Below, piece after piece: positions 33,770-46,300 of a DNA stretch of 64,000 nucleotides. The stretch covers positions 744,001 to 808,000 of the forward strand of contig OX637631.1 of assembly GCA_951802195.1 (NCBI GenBank), read 5' to 3'. Origin of the DNA: Tausonia pullulans (Eukaryota; Basidiomycota; Tremellomycetes; Cystofilobasidiales; Mrakiaceae). The position numbers were made by a program, and so were the translations under genes. The number at the start of each line of letters is the position of its first letter. Positions within the stretch are counted from its first letter, which is position 1. Under the pieces are notes generated by a model that was not told where the DNA came from, made no database searches, and saw only the letters and a list, made by a program, of their open reading frames with translations.

Positions 33770-35019
33770 GAGCAAACAAAACACGTCGAGCCGCATCTCG
33801 TCTTCCCCCCTCTCCCTCTGCGTTCTGTCTTATGTCATTCTGGGCATCTCGTCCTCTGGTTTTGTCGTTTGTCTTCTCAACATTATCCCTTATTCATGTC
33901 TATTGCCGCTCCCTGACCCTGTTCGGCTGGTCCATCTCGGGTCTTCTTCGTTTCTGTTGTTGCCTTGGCTCCAATAGTAAACCTCTCTCAACTTGAACTT
34001 AATGCTGTTGTAGTCTTTCAAGAAAATTGAAAAAATAAGTCTCGATAAACTTACCTCTCACCATTCTCCGTTCCTTCTTTCCCTTGTCCGGCCATCCATG
34101 GCCGCTTTTTGGACGAAAACCACGATGACATGAGAAGAGATGGGCAAGTCCAGTCGGCGATCTCCGGCAGCTTGTGGTTTGTTCTTCTTCGCCCAATTCC
34201 TTCCCCCGCCGAGGTCAACCTTCAGATACGATGAGCTCATCCGTCATGGATAAGACAACTTCGCTCCCTCATTCGTTGCTGGCAGCTCCTCGTCCCACCA
34301 ATTGCATTCCTCCTGGCCCCGCCACCCCCTCAAGCCTTCCGGATCAAGCCCTACATATGGTTTGGCCGTCGAGATGTCCAACAAGAGCGTGTCCTTGCCC
34401 CTGTCGACCAGCACAGTGGATTCCCACCACTTTTTTCTTTATATTAAATTCCTTCCCACCACACAGTATCTTTTTATTCTCTCTCCTCCTCCTCAAGTCA
34501 ACGTCAAGTCCAACTAAGCCGTCATCAATGCTCGTAGGGTCGAGACGATGATCTCCAGTATCAAGGTTTTCGACCTTGAGCTTCTGGCTTCTGGCTTCTG
34601 GCGAGTTCCAAGAGACCAACATATCGTCCTCTGCCACGGGATGGGTTGAGTTCAAGGATTGCTTGGACCGCAAGCCGTGCGTTGTGCTCTTTGAGCCATA
34701 TTGTTCGCTTGAGCTGACACAAGGCACCGCACGGCAGGCTTAATCCCGCCCCAATCACTCCGACTGGCAAAGCCGTCGGCCCCTGGCAAGCCAAGGAAAG
34801 GACAGTCAAGAGCAGCTATGCAACTCGAATGCATGCCACTGCCAAAACAGAGAAAAAGAAGGAACAGGAGGTTATCGTCTCGCCATCCAGCATGACGGGC
34901 AACACCGAGTGAGTGAGTACATAGCCGTGATGGCTCCTTTCAGTCCTTCAGCTGATGTTGCTCTCTCTCTCTTAGCAACAAGTGAGGGGATCCTTATCTG
35001 CCGCCCACCTCTGTACCAG
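33770..35019. other. unresolved stretch between the 33656 frame and the 35020 exons
   Basis: About 1.2 kb of moderate-GC sequence without a convincing gene. Several short + and - frames exist but none shows a domain. It includes a small tandem run of three cttctgg units near 34581-34602, and an ATG at 34892 with MTGNTE followed by a donor gtgagt, a possible exon that does not join in phase to the next one. Confidence 0.4.
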
Positions 35020-35300
35020 CTCTTCGACGTCCCCTCTTCCTCTTTACCAAGCACTACTGGGACCTCTTCCTTTACATCTTCTTCTATGGCGACGTCTCGT
35101 TGTTCGTCCCTTTCCCCCTTCTTTCGCACGCACATGCTTGCTCTTTATTAGATATTGCAGTTCTGCCCAGGTCCGACATGTACACGGCCTCGGGCATCCA
35201 CTCGGACAACGAGACCAGCAAGGCGACGACATTCGTCAATGAGATCCACTTCTTCTCGCGGCTCATTCTCAATGTCGACGAGAGCGAGATCCTTGAGTGA
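35020..35300 (+). CDS. C-terminal exons of a small membrane-like protein, unknown
   Basis: Two exons, 35020-35101 and 35171-35300, join in phase (Leu codon split). The first encodes RPLFLFTKHYWDLFLYIFFY then GDVSL, a hydrophobic aromatic segment like a membrane helix; the second reads SDMYTASGIHSDNETSKA and TTFVNEIHFFSRLILNVDES, ending EILE and a TGA at 35298-35300. This polypeptide looks natural (good residue mix, no low complexity), but upstream exons could not be fixed because the nearby ATG exon is in the wrong phase. The stop lies 128 bp from the stop of the - strand methyltransferase. No family is recognised. Confidence 0.45.
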
Positions 35301-35427
35301 CGATGATGGCTCATCGCTCTCTCACCCCCCAACCCCTCCCCCCATTATTTTTACATCGTTCATCATTCACGTTGGTCTATGAAGACGGAATAAAACACTT
35401 CCAGCTGAAAGCGCCGGGAACAGCCCT

Positions 35428-37444
35428 CTAAATCTTCGTCGCCGTCCAGAACTCGGCCTGGTACTCGTACCTCAGCATCCCCTCCCCGTTCCCCGTATAC
35501 GTCGTCCTCACCGTCCTTGTCGAGCTCTTCTCGATCCTCAGCCCGACCTCCTCGCAGAGCGTCTTGACCTCGTCGAGGGAGAGCTCGATGGAGACGTCCT
35601 TGGTGGTGTTGTTCTCAAAGTGCCAGAGGAGCGGGCCGAGGTTGATCCAGATGCCATTGGGCTTGAGAATGCGGTGAATCGTGCGAAGGTAGTCGGCGAG
35701 ATTCTTGGCCTGGGGAAAATCAAAGCGGTAAATATAGGAGCGGAGGAATATAGGAGCGGAGGAAGGGGGGGGGGGGGAGGGAGAGGGGGGGAGGGAGGAC
35801 CAACGGTATCGATGAAGAAGCACGTGAGGACGGCGTCCCATTCGCTGTCCTCGTCGCCCGTGCCGTAGACGTCGAGGAAGTCGCCGGCGACCTTACAGGA
35901 GGAACATCGCGTCAATTTGAAGATCGTTTGTAGGCAAGCTAGCACACGTACGAGTGAAAAGTCTGATCCCTCTGGGAGTGAGCTCGGGTCGACGTCCGGA
36001 AGGGTGATTTCGCGAAGCATCGAAGCCCGAGATGTGTGGTTCGAGAAGGAGTGAACGTAGGGCTGAATGGTATGGTAGTCCGGAATGGAGGTCCGGTTAA
36101 GGATGAAGAAGGAACCGAGGAGCATAAAGTGCGAGACTGGGCGGTGAAAGGGTGAGTCAGGACGGCAAAGGGGCTGACGATTGGGGAAAAGCATGTACAC
36201 TCGTTGCCCTGGGAGGCGAAACCCTCCTTGGCGATGTCCCAGGCGAGACGGCCGAGGCCAGTGCCTGGGTTTAGGACCTTGAGTTCGGACCTAGGGGTAC
36301 ATGTGTGAGTAGATAGAGGAACAAACGAAGAAAAGGGAGTTCAATCACACCTCTTGTCGATGGGGACATCCTTGTAGTGCTCCTTGAGAGCCTCAAGCAT
36401 GGGCAGGTACGAAGCATCCCGTTCGGGCTTACCCTAGAGGAGGAGTGGACAGGTGTCAGTGGGGGTCGCAGAAAGTAGGTCAAGACGCTTCGCACCATGG
36501 CAGACCAGTCGCGAACAAATTGCTTGAGCGTCGAACGCATCTTGTCCATGTCAAAGTCGGTCGGTTTGACCTTCTCGATCTTGGACTTGGCCTTAGAGGA
36601 GGACTCCTCGCCTCCGTGGGAGTGTGCGGCATGCTCATGTGAGTGGGAATGGCCGTGCGAGGGCTCGTCATGCGAGTGTGAGTGACCATGGTGAGGCGGG
36701 TTTGGGTCCGAGGTGTCAAGATCCTCGTAGTAGGCGTCGAGATCTGGGAAGTGGCGAGGCGCAGCAGAGCTGTTAGAAGAGAGCCGGCGACTAAGACGAC
36801 GCGTCAACCAAGCGACTCCTCACCCTCATCGTCATCCGAGCCGTCGAAAGGGTGCCTCGCCGGCTTCTCTTCAGCTTTAGTTTCGTCCTCGTCCTCGATC
36901 TCATCCTCATCCTCATCCTCATCCTCGCCAAACATGCTGTTACCGACGGTGTCGGCGATCTCCCTCAGGAAGTCGGCGTTGACCCGAATCGCCTCATCGA
37001 CGTCGGCGAGCTTGCCGCGGTAGTCAACCTTGGCAAGCAGGTCCTGATCGGCCTTGGGGAGGGCTGGATAGTTAAGGGATTCAAAGTTAACAAAAGGTAA
37101 CAACGGAGGCAAATAGCTGGGCGGGCGGCGTTGGGACAGAACGAACAGAGTAGGTCCTTGCGCCTCCGGTTGTTGGCCGAGAGACTGGCGAGCGAGTGCA
37201 CAAAGGGCCAGATCAGGCTCATGTAAAATAGACAAAGCTACAATTGAACGTACGAATGCGTCTCGTAGTAGTAGAAGGACGCCAGCACCTTGTCGAATGA
37301 AGCCTTCTCGGCCCGGTGAGCGGCCAGCTCCTCGGCCGTAGGTTCGCGGCCGTGTCCGCCACAGGGGACGCCGTCGTGCGAGTGGCTCGCATGGTCGTGG
37401 TCGTGCGAGTGGGACGGGTCCGGGTGCGAGTGGTCGTGGGTCAT
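35428..37444 (-). CDS. carnosine N-methyltransferase homologue (N2227-like domain)
   Basis: The family methylates a histidine-containing dipeptide (carnosine to anserine in animals); in fungi the natural substrate is unclear. The AdoMet-binding block is LKVLNPGTGLGRLAWDIA, followed by the family marker QGNEFSHFMLLGSFFIL, then SLVAGDFLDVYG, WDAVLTCFFIDTAKNLADYL and RILKPNGIWINLGPLLWHF. The C-terminal RYEYQAEFWTATKI ends at 35428. The N-terminal half is unusual: MTHDHSHPDPSHSHDHDHAS at the start, and a second run HGHSHSHDEPSHGHSHSHEH further on, plus an acidic DEDEDEDEIEDEDE stretch. The His-rich segments could bind metal, or are low-complexity tails. Several introns interrupt the gene. Confidence 0.85.
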
Positions 37445-38168
37445 GCTGGTGGTCTAAGGCGAGAACAAGAGACGCGTCGTGCTTGTCCGCGGGGAAAAGA
37501 GCTGACCAACATGCGGCCGGACCTCCCTCTCTCTCTAGTCATGAATATGTGGTTGCGTGGAACGGGGGGATGGTTGGATGTTGTGAGGAATGAGCCGGCT
37601 GAGGGAGATCAGAGACTGGCCACTTAATTGTGTCGACGTGTCGACAATCAGGGCGCTTGATATGTGCCACCCGCAGTTAGGGACGACTGAGCCCAACTCT
37701 TCCCAGGCACACTTACTGCCATAACTGAGAGCAAGTAGAACTGTCTGACTGATGGTGCTCGTGTGATCAGTCTGCCTGCTGACGAAGGCATCAGGCTCGC
37801 CACGCCACATAGACAACGGGCCACGGAGACACGCACGGCCCAGCCGGCCGGCTCTTCGTCAGCACACCCAGCCGACACTACCTCCACGCCTAACGTCTTC
37901 CACTCAACCACCGCCACATTCCCTCATACACCACGACTTCGCCAGCCACACCCAGTCCCCTCTATCCGTTCCCTCGTGCTTCCCCCCGGTCCCATTCAAC
38001 CTTCGCCGCCCCTCCTCTCAGCCACTACTGCGCCGGCGCCCGACGGCTTCGCTCGTTCGCGTCGACCCGGTACGCCTGTCACCTCTCATCAACCTTGATC
38101 GCCACGTCTGCTCGCTGCTGACAAGTCTGGTCCCCATCCAGACTTACCTAGAGATTCCTCGGCCGACC
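37445..38168. other. divergent upstream region between the methyltransferase and the F-box-like gene
   Basis: About 720 bp. An open + frame at 37763-38098 is Pro/Thr/Ser-rich and ends at a splice-like gtacgc. It could be an upstream exon of the next gene: splicing into 38144 gives a continuous frame, but only if a 31-nt intron is also accepted, which is too short. I therefore treat the frame as leader sequence. Confidence 0.35.
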
Positions 38169-40810
38169 ATGGCCTTATTCAAGCCCACCGCCTACTCGAT
38201 CCAGATGCTGCACTTCTCGGACCCGCCCGTCGACCACACGACAATGCTGCCGACGCTCCAGGTGCTTAGCTCACTTGACGCTCTCGGCCCAGCCGACACA
38301 GAGAGCAACCTTCGGTGAGTCCATAGCTGGTACTTGTTCGGCCTGCGGAACAACGAGGGGAAAGAGGAAGAGAGGAGAGGGCCGCGTTTCATGAGAGGAC
38401 AAAGGGCTAGGAGGAGCCGGACGGGTCCGATTCAGTCAGCCTCCACGACCTGGGAGGAATGGAGGCTGCACCCTCGCTTTGACCTGATCCCTCCGCCCGG
38501 CTCATCCTTGGTCTTTGCTGCCATAGATGAGAGCCTTCCATCTGAACCCTTCCCCTGGATGGAGTCTCATCTGAGGGCGGGGGAGTCGACGCCCGTCGTC
38601 GCATGAAGGCCGGAGAAGGCATCCATGCGGACACACCGACCCTGGCTCCTCCCTACCTCACCATCTTGCGATCTTTCACGGCCGGAACGTCATGCGACCG
38701 CCCACAGCGGGTATTACTGCTGGCTGGCCTGCCGGAGGATATCTCGCCCTTCTATCTAGTCTACGACGGAGCAACCCGACGCTTTCTCGCGACCTCCTGT
38801 CGGGGCAGACCCTCATGCTGACTCTCGGCCCCTGTTCGGTCTGTCTCCTCGCATTCCTCCCCCTTCCCGCGGTATCTCCCTGCCTCCCAGTGTGCTCCTC
38901 TCCGACAGTGTCCACGCGATGCAGGCTCGGGTCCAGCGACCATACCTATTGGACGGCCAGCCGTGCAGCGAGCCCTTGACTGAGTACTCGTGTGTCAAGC
39001 TCAAGAGGTACCGCCTGGAGACTATCAGAGATCGGAGGTGAGCGCTCTCCCTCCTCTGCCTTCACCTGGACTCCTTCCCGAATACGACGGCGGACCTTGT
39101 GTGGGCTGATCATCCGCTTTCTGGTTTGGCAGGTATCTTCTTGTCTTCGAAATGGACTCGGTCTCCGGGCCGTCCCCCCGGTACGGCTCTCCAAACCCAG
39201 TCGAGGTGCTCCCTTACTCCGGTCTTTCTCTGGCCGCTGCCGCCTCCACCTCCACCTCCACCTTCCCTCTCTCAGCTTTTACGACGGATACCTCCCTGGG
39301 ATCCCCTACCTCTACCATCAAAACGCCCCCACTTTGTCCCTCCTCCCCGCCACCAGAGTCATCCACTTTCTCCTCTCGTCTCGGTAGTTTCAGTTCGGGT
39401 CTAAGCAGCGTGCGACCCACACCAGCACCGCCAGCTCAAAGGCGGATGCCGATCCTGCCGATGGAGCTTCAGATGATGATCATCCGGGACACCATTGATG
39501 CGTACAGGAATGACGAGAAGTTTGGCATCAAGCCCAAGCAGGCCAGCGATGGGCAGCAACCGCAGCTGCCATCACCGGAGACTGCCGACATCGCCAGCGG
39601 ACGCGGACGCGGCAGCAGCTCACAGGACGAGGAAGATGTTGACATTGAGGCAGCGGAGGCATCGATCATGGGAGGGGACGAGGAACCGGCTTGGCCGTGG
39701 TTGTCGAAGGCAGAAACGGAATCGGCCGTACCACCGGAAATCCGGTCGCGTTGGGGACTCGCGCTCGTCAACCACGATGTGGGTTTCTCTCTTCCTCCTC
39801 CCCCTTCTTCGAGTGGATGAGCTGGATGAGCTGGATGAGCTGACCTGTGCTCCTTCCCGTTCTCTTTGCAGTGGAGCAGCGTCGCCCTCCCCCTCCTCTA
39901 TCGCAACATCCAGCTCACGTGTCCCAACTCCTACCGCGCCCTCGCCGACCTCCTTAATTCGCCGCGAGGCAAGGTCGTCATTCCCTGGTTCCGACGGGCT
40001 ATCCTTCGTGAGGTACCCGCCTTCTCGTGGTCGAACCCAGAGTCGGATGTCGGGCGGGTCCTCGCTCGGCTGAGGGACCTCGAGGTGTTCAAAATCCGGT
40101 TCCGAAGCAGGGAAATCGAGACGGAGACTATTCCTTTGGGTATCCCTCCGCCGTCGGTGTGGGAGAAATATCCGAGCATCAACCCAAAAGTGTGAGTCCG
40201 GAACAAACGTTCCTTTCTCTCAGCTTGCGTTCTGACTTCTCCTCCCTCTCTCTCCAGCTACCACCAGCACCACTTGCACGCCTTCTCCCTCCTAGCTCTG
40301 ACGACCGCGTGGCCTCGTGTACGGCAGACATCGTCCGAGTTCCTCTTTTGCCTCACGCACCCACCTCCAATCGTGCGCAAGTTCCCCGCCCTCCCGCTCA
40401 AGTCGCACCACATTACCATTCAACTTGCTGGTGACTCGACCAAGATCTACCGCCTCATCCGCGCCCTCATCCGACTCTCGACAACCCCGCACGCCCGGCA
40501 TTTCCTCGCAACTGTCCGGTGCGCCTCCCGGACGCTCGCGGAACTTGTGATCGAGGCGTGTCGGGCGGAGGGACGGCTGAAGGACCGGGCGGTGGTGGAT
40601 GTGTGCCACCATCAAGGAGGGAGGTGGGTCAGTCGGAGGGTCGTCTGGGGGCCTGGGGGCGAGGTGGTCAGGGGGGAGGAGGAGGAGGAGGAGCCGTTGC
40701 CGGGGCCGCATGATGCGGATGATGACGTTGGCGAGGAAGTCCCGGCGCAGATGCTGCAGGTGGAGGAGGGAGCCCACCCGCAGGACCAGGAGTCGGTGGG
40801 TGGGTTGTAG
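38169..40810 (+). CDS. F-box-like protein, 5' exons uncertain
   Basis: The 3' part is clear. An exon from about 38900 reads DSVHAMQARVQRPYLLDGQP then YRLETIRDRR; the next starts YLLVFEMDSVSG and includes MPILPMELQMMIIRDTIDAY, a degenerate F-box-like Leu-Pro-x-Glu-Leu motif. It is followed by NHDWSSVALPLLYRNIQL, CPNSYRALADLLNSPRGK and YHQHHLHAFSLLALTTAWP, a layout common in basidiomycete F-box proteins, which act as substrate adaptors of SCF ubiquitin ligases. An acidic stretch EEEEEEPLPGPHDADDD ends before the stop at 40808-40810. The 5' part is less sure: MALFKPTAYSIQMLHFSDPP at 38169 splices at 38314, and exons containing TTWEEWRLHPRFDLIPPPG and LLLAGLPEDISPFYLVYDG look coding, but their junctions are unresolved. 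These could also belong to a separate gene. Confidence 0.6.
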
Positions 40811-41165
40811 CCTGCCTCTTTTGTGAATAGGTTATTTGCCTTTTGCTCTCGCTCTGTAGCGACTTCATGTTTACTCCGATTGTTACTAGCTGATCGTATA
40901 CGAGATGATCGGCCCATCCCTGGGCTTTGTTTGCCTGAGCAGGACAAACCATCGAGTGTTGCCAGAAAAACAAAACAAACAAAAGTACAAGGAGTCATGA
41001 GAATCGTGTCTCGAGATGTCTGTCTATGGGAGAGAAGGAGTACAAGAGAAACGCCCTCCCATCCTCCTCTTTCCCTTCCTCCTACCTTTCAGCTCCAGCA
41101 GCTCTAGAGAAAAAGAAGTAAGAAAAACTCCGCAGAGATCCTCCTGCTCTCCATCCTCTCGGTAC
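40811..41165. other. convergent intergenic spacer between F-box-like gene and PTC7
   Basis: About 355 bp of moderate GC between the two stops. It should carry both terminators. No gene-like frame was seen. Confidence 0.5.
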
Positions 41166-42900
41166 TCAATCAGCCCGCTGCACGACGACCGTAATCACGG
41201 TGAAGCTTTCAACCCGACAAGGCAGCGTCAGTCTCCCTGCTCCTCTCTCTCTTTCTCTCTCTCTCCCTTTTTCTCAAACGCTGGACTCACTCGTCCATCT
41301 TCCCTCCACGGAAGTCGTACCCCTCCTGCGCTGCAGCCTGCTGGAACGGCGAGACCTTGTCGTGCGCCGTCATGCAGATTTGGCCGTACCGGAGGCAGGC
41401 GTCGGCGTACTTCTGGGCGAGACCCTCGCCTCTTGGCGTTGGAGGGGCTGGTGAGTGGGGATTCAGTCAGGGAGAAAGGGGCAAGGAGGGACAAAGGCTA
41501 GGAAAGGAAGGGACGAACGAGCGGAGAGGGAGTCGGTGGAAGAAGCGGGGGAGGGAGGAGGAGTAAGTTGCGAGGCTTGGGCGAGGAGGAGAATGAGCTC
41601 CTGAGGGTGGATGTTGTCTGAAAGGCCGTCGGTCTGAGAAGAAAGGTTTTGAATGAATAATGCGGGCAGGAGATACAGGCGGGAGAGAGGAAAGAATGAA
41701 GACGAACAAAGAGCACGAGGACGTCGCCCTCCTTGAGCTGGACGGAGAACAAGTCGGCATCCTTGGGTTGATCGGAGATATTGGACGAGTAACCTTTGGG
41801 GTAAACGGAGGTCAGACGAGGATATCATCGCGGAAATGACAGCGATCAGGATCACCTCGTCGATGGGGGACCTTAGCAAGCTGACGAGGGCAGCTGTAGA
41901 AGAGGAACGGGAAGCGCGTCAGGCACCGTCACCACAATAACATCGCAATGGAGCGCGGCCAAACTCACTTGAAATAATGCTGTTGAGCGCCCGGAATTTC
42001 GAGGAACTGGTTACCGTTGCGAATGACCGAGTAGCCGCTGTCACCCAAGCTGAAAGGAAAGATGGACAAAGAGTGGCGTCAGCCACGGCGGACGGTCCTC
42101 GGCAGTCTCCATATGTGCACGCGTCACAAACGAGAGCTGGACGAACTTTGCCGAGTTGCAGATCCCCGATTCGGAGTTGAGCTGAAGGATGCAGGCCGTT
42201 GCCGAGCCTTGCCATGAGACAAACGAGGGAAGGGAGCGAAGGTGTCAGACCGGCAGGATAGGGCTAGCCGCCACGCTGCGCCGCCATCGGAACAAGCGCC
42301 CTCAAGACTGACTCACCAGCCTTGACCTCCTTCTCAGCGAGCGTGTCATCGTACGCCTTTTGGAGGATCCCGCCCGGTCCGAGCTGGGGCATCGCGCTTG
42401 CTTGCCAGCCAAAGTACATGAGAGCCTGGGAGAAGACCGACGGGTCTACGCCCGACTCGGCCCAGCCGCCGACACCGTCGGCGACACCCAAGGTCGTCAT
42501 CTGCGGTGGTCGTCGTCGATATCAGCACAGGAAGGCCTCCCAGACGAGAATCACAAGCGACCCCTACCTCGCGCTCCTCCCGGACGAAGAAGAAGTCCTC
42601 CCCAGCGTCGGCCTTCTTCACGCCGGCCGAGCCCGCTGTCGTCGTCTTCGGCCCCCACTCGTTGAGCATGGCGTCTCTCCACTGGACCTTTTCCTTGTCC
42701 GTGAAGGCGCTCATCCCCCTGGGAACCTGCTCGCCGCGCCGCCGAGTCTTGCCCGCGAATGCGACGCCAACCTCGAAGGTGAGCCTGCCGGCGGCAGCTG
42801 TCGGCGAGGGCGTCTGCGGTGGCGTCTGCGGCGACGAGGAGAAGAGGCGGAGGAAGGGCGCAAGCTGGAGCGGGCCGCGGACGAGCGGGCGGCGGTACAT
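41166..42900 (-). CDS. PTC7: mitochondrial PP2C-type phosphatase Ptc7
   Basis: Ptc7 is a metal-dependent Ser/Thr phosphatase of mitochondria that in yeast activates coenzyme Q synthesis. The start MYRRPLVRGPLQLAPFLRLF is a classic basic, Arg-rich mitochondrial presequence (ATG at 42898-42900). The catalytic domain shows FEVGVAFAGKTRRRGEQ, GEDFFFVREE, LGVADGVGGWAESGVDPSVF (the Ptc7-type DGVGGW metal motif), CILQLNSESGICNSAKFVQ, LSLGDSGYSVIRNGN, FTDGLSDNIHPQELI (the second metal-binding Asp-Gly) and the C-terminal GGKMDEVTVITVVV with the last metal-binding Asp, ending Gln-Arg-Ala-Asp at 41166. The Asp set needed for activity is present. The gene diverges from APC2 with about 411 bp between starts. 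Confidence 0.9.
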
Positions 42901-43311
42901 GGCTGGGGCTGCAGCTGGGTGGCGCGGCAAGGGACAGAAGAGAGCCAACGACGACGGGCGGTCGTGTGAGGGTGGAGGTTGCTTCGGAAAGAAGGGAGGG
43001 AAGGAGACAAGTGGTCAGGCCGCTGGGAACGACCCGCCGGCAGTCGCTTTGGTCGTACGGTACTCTCATGTTGCTGCTCCTAACGACCGTCATCGCGACT
43101 ACGGCACCCTCTTCGCCCGCTCGCTTGCAAAGCGCATTCCACACAGGGCAGACGTTGTGCGAGATCACGCGCCTGGTACTTGCCCTGCCCTCGGGGGTCC
43201 TCACTAAAGAAAGGTGAGGACGCGTCTCCGTGCAGCTCGGCGCGTTGTTCAGTCGCGTCGTTGCTGAACGCCGTGTCGCCGCCTCTCCCCTTCACCACCA
43301 GGCCAGCTATA
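42901..43311. promoter_or_regulatory. shared upstream region of PTC7 and APC2
   Basis: The two divergent starts are 411 bp apart. No TATA-like element is evident. The sequence is moderately C/T-rich toward APC2. Sharing of control elements is inferred from spacing. Confidence 0.5.
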
Positions 43312-46300
43312 ATGGAGGAGAATGCCCTCCAGGAGGAGATCCATCTCGCTTGGCGTGACTCCATTGCCGAACTCAACCGGGGTCGTCCCGGAATTTCTGG
43401 CTTGCTCGACGTTGCCAAGGTTCGGTGTTGGTCCAACGCAGAAGCCTTGGAAGCCTCCCTGCTGACGCTGTGTCGTTATCGATAGGCCTGGGACATGGCG
43501 ACTGGCTTCTTGGAGCCACGAAATCTTGAGGGTCTCAACTGGAATGATCGAGGCGCGTCGTAATCTCTTCCTCTCACGCCTTCGCGTGCCGTCCTGACTG
43601 GCGTACCAGGCACCCGCTCGCAGACCACGGAGGCATCATCCCTGCGTTCCGGCTGATTTCCGAGGCGGGTATGTTGGAGGAACTCCTGAGACACTTCTAC
43701 GGTCAGTTCGTAGATGTGTCGCCTGCTTCTTGCTCCCTTCTGACGCGCGCCCTTCTCGGTTCACAGGCGACGTGGAGGAGCATTTTCATCTCGTGGAGCG
43801 GGACATACAGATCGCATTGAACCGGATGGGAGTGCGTGAAGTTTCTCGTCGTTGCTCGACGGAGTATCTGACAATCCTTCCTTCAGAGCTCTCCTGACGG
43901 GTTCCCGCCTGATTCGCATGCCGCCGGCTTAATCATGTCGGAGCTCTTTGATCGGCTCGTCGCGTGGCAGCAAGCTTGGGCGGCTCCCCTTGCAGCATTC
44001 AAAAAGTAAGCAGACAGCGCTCCCCTCCTGTTCGCCTTCCCTAGCTCACGCATTCCCAAGACCCGCCATCCGCGCCGAGTTCCAGCACTTTTTCCTCCAG
44101 ACGCTTCATCTCCACCTCCCGACCGCTTTTCCGGTCCACCTCAGCGCATACTTTCTCTGTACCCTTCACTCGCATCCTCTTTACGCCTCTGCCAAAGCCT
44201 ACTCCCCCGGCGTCAGCCACCCAGCCACCCCCGCCGAATCGCCACTCCAACCGTCCTCTCTCCCGCTCCCGGATCTCGCTGCCCTCTCCGCCGCGCAGAT
44301 CCGGCCCTCGCCGCACCTTGCTCGCCTAGGTATCCTCGCCCGCTTTGCTCCCGAACTGACGGCGATCGCGCAGCGCGTTGTCCGCGAGCGCGTTGAGGCA
44401 TGTCGAGGCGAGTGGGAGGAGCAGGGGGTCCTGGCTAATCTGAGAGATTGGGCGAGGAGGAGCGTTGGGGGCTGGTGGCAGGGTATCTATGAGGCTCAGA
44501 CGGGCGCTCTGGAGGCTGGAGGTGGGGAAATTGAGGCGATCATGAAGCCGATCTACTCGAGGTTGGATTACTGCGTTTGCAAGAGCATGAGCGACTTGAG
44601 GTAGGTTCCTTTTCCTCCTGCCTTCTTCCTCTTGTGCTAAGACTGACTAGGTGGTTGACACGTAGAACGACGGAGCTCTTTGACATTATTGTCAGTTACC
44701 CGGACACGCTTCCAGCTCTGGAAGATCTCAAGGAGTGTCTCGCCAAGGTGGACTCTCGAGACAACCTCGTCGCTGCGCTTAAAGCCTCGTCCGTTGCCAT
44801 CTCTCTAGCTCCCCTCACCTCAGAGCTCAACTGATGCAAGTTTTACCTTCAGCAACGTCAAGCGACTTCTTCACCCAGGCGCCGACACCAAGGACATCAT
44901 CGCCCAATACATATCAACGATCCGCTGCCTTCGAATCATCGACCCCCTCGGCGTCCTCCTCCAGAAAGTCTCTGACCCGATCCGGCGGTTCCTCCGCGAT
45001 CGGCCCGACACGATCCGTTGCATTGTCGCCTCGCTTGTCAACTCGGACGACGATGAGTTGGGTTTGCACGCCGATGGCGAGGACGGAGAGATCAAAGCAT
45101 TGCAGACGAGGGACGATCGCGAAGAGGACTACAGCGATCCGAATTGGGTACCGGAACCCATTGATGCTGCACCGGGTGAGCACGCACCTGCTCTCTCAAT
45201 TGTCTTGTTATCCTTGAGTGTTCATTGAACAGCGCTCAATCGCACCAGAGTTCCGCTCCGGCAAGGCGACCGACATCATATCAACGCTCGTCAGTCTCTA
45301 CGAAACCCAAGACGTCATCGTCAAAGAGATGCAGATACTGCTCGCCCAGCGACTGCTCGCTGTGCCGGACTACGATCTCGAGAAGGAGGTGCGTACAGGA
45401 CCAGAACTAGCGCTGTTGTCAACGCAGACTGATCGTTCGAATGCTTGCGCTTTCAGATCCGGACAGTTGAGATTCTTAAGCTTCGTTTTGGCGAGGCCAC
45501 GCTCCACGTCTGTGAAGTCATGCTCAAGGACCTCGCCGACTCGAAGCGCATCGATCAGCACATCCACGTAGACGGCGGTCCCGCGGTCGCCTCGTCCCCG
45601 ATTCACCCCAAGATCGTCTCCCGGCTCTTCTGGCCGACGTTTCAAGCCACAGGTCTCGTCCTTCCCGGTCAGATGGCGCGCGCTCAGCAAAGGTATGCGA
45701 AGGCGTTTCATCAGTTCAAGCCCGACAAGCGGCTTCGATGGCTGCCGCAGATCGGGACGGTATCGGTCGTGCTGGAGCTCGAGGATCGGACGATTGAGGC
45801 AGAGGCGAGTCCTCTGCAAGCGGCGGTGGCAGACCTTTTCAGCTCGCAAGGTAAGTAGAACGTGATATTGCGAAGATAAACTGTTTGACTGACAATCATT
45901 CTGTCTTGATAGCGACGTGGACGCTAGAGGACCTCGCGCGCAAGCTCGGGATCGACGACGAAAAAGTCGTCCGCAATGGCGTCAGCTTCTGGGCGAGTAA
46001 AGGTGTCCTCCGGGGCAATCGCGACGGCCAATGGCACGTCGTCGAAAGGCAGAATGCCGAGGGCAGCGGACAAGAGGTGGAGATGAGGCACGAGGTCCCG
46101 GAGGAGAACACTGGCATTCAAAGCGCTGAGCACGGACAAGCGGAGCAGATGCGTGTCTTTTGGCAGGTGAGTGAAGATTTTGATATTTTTGCTGCTGCTT
46201 CACCTCCGCCTGGGCATACTCGCAGCCCTTTCCCCGCACTCGTCTGACAGCTATACCCCTGTCTCTTCCTTGGCCCGTCCATCCGCGCGCAAACCCGGCC

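Noticed and set aside
37763-38098. Open Pro/Thr/Ser-rich frame that could extend the F-box-like gene upstream
   Set aside because: Joining it in phase needs a 31-nt intron or leads to an early stop; composition is low-complexity, so it was left as leader.
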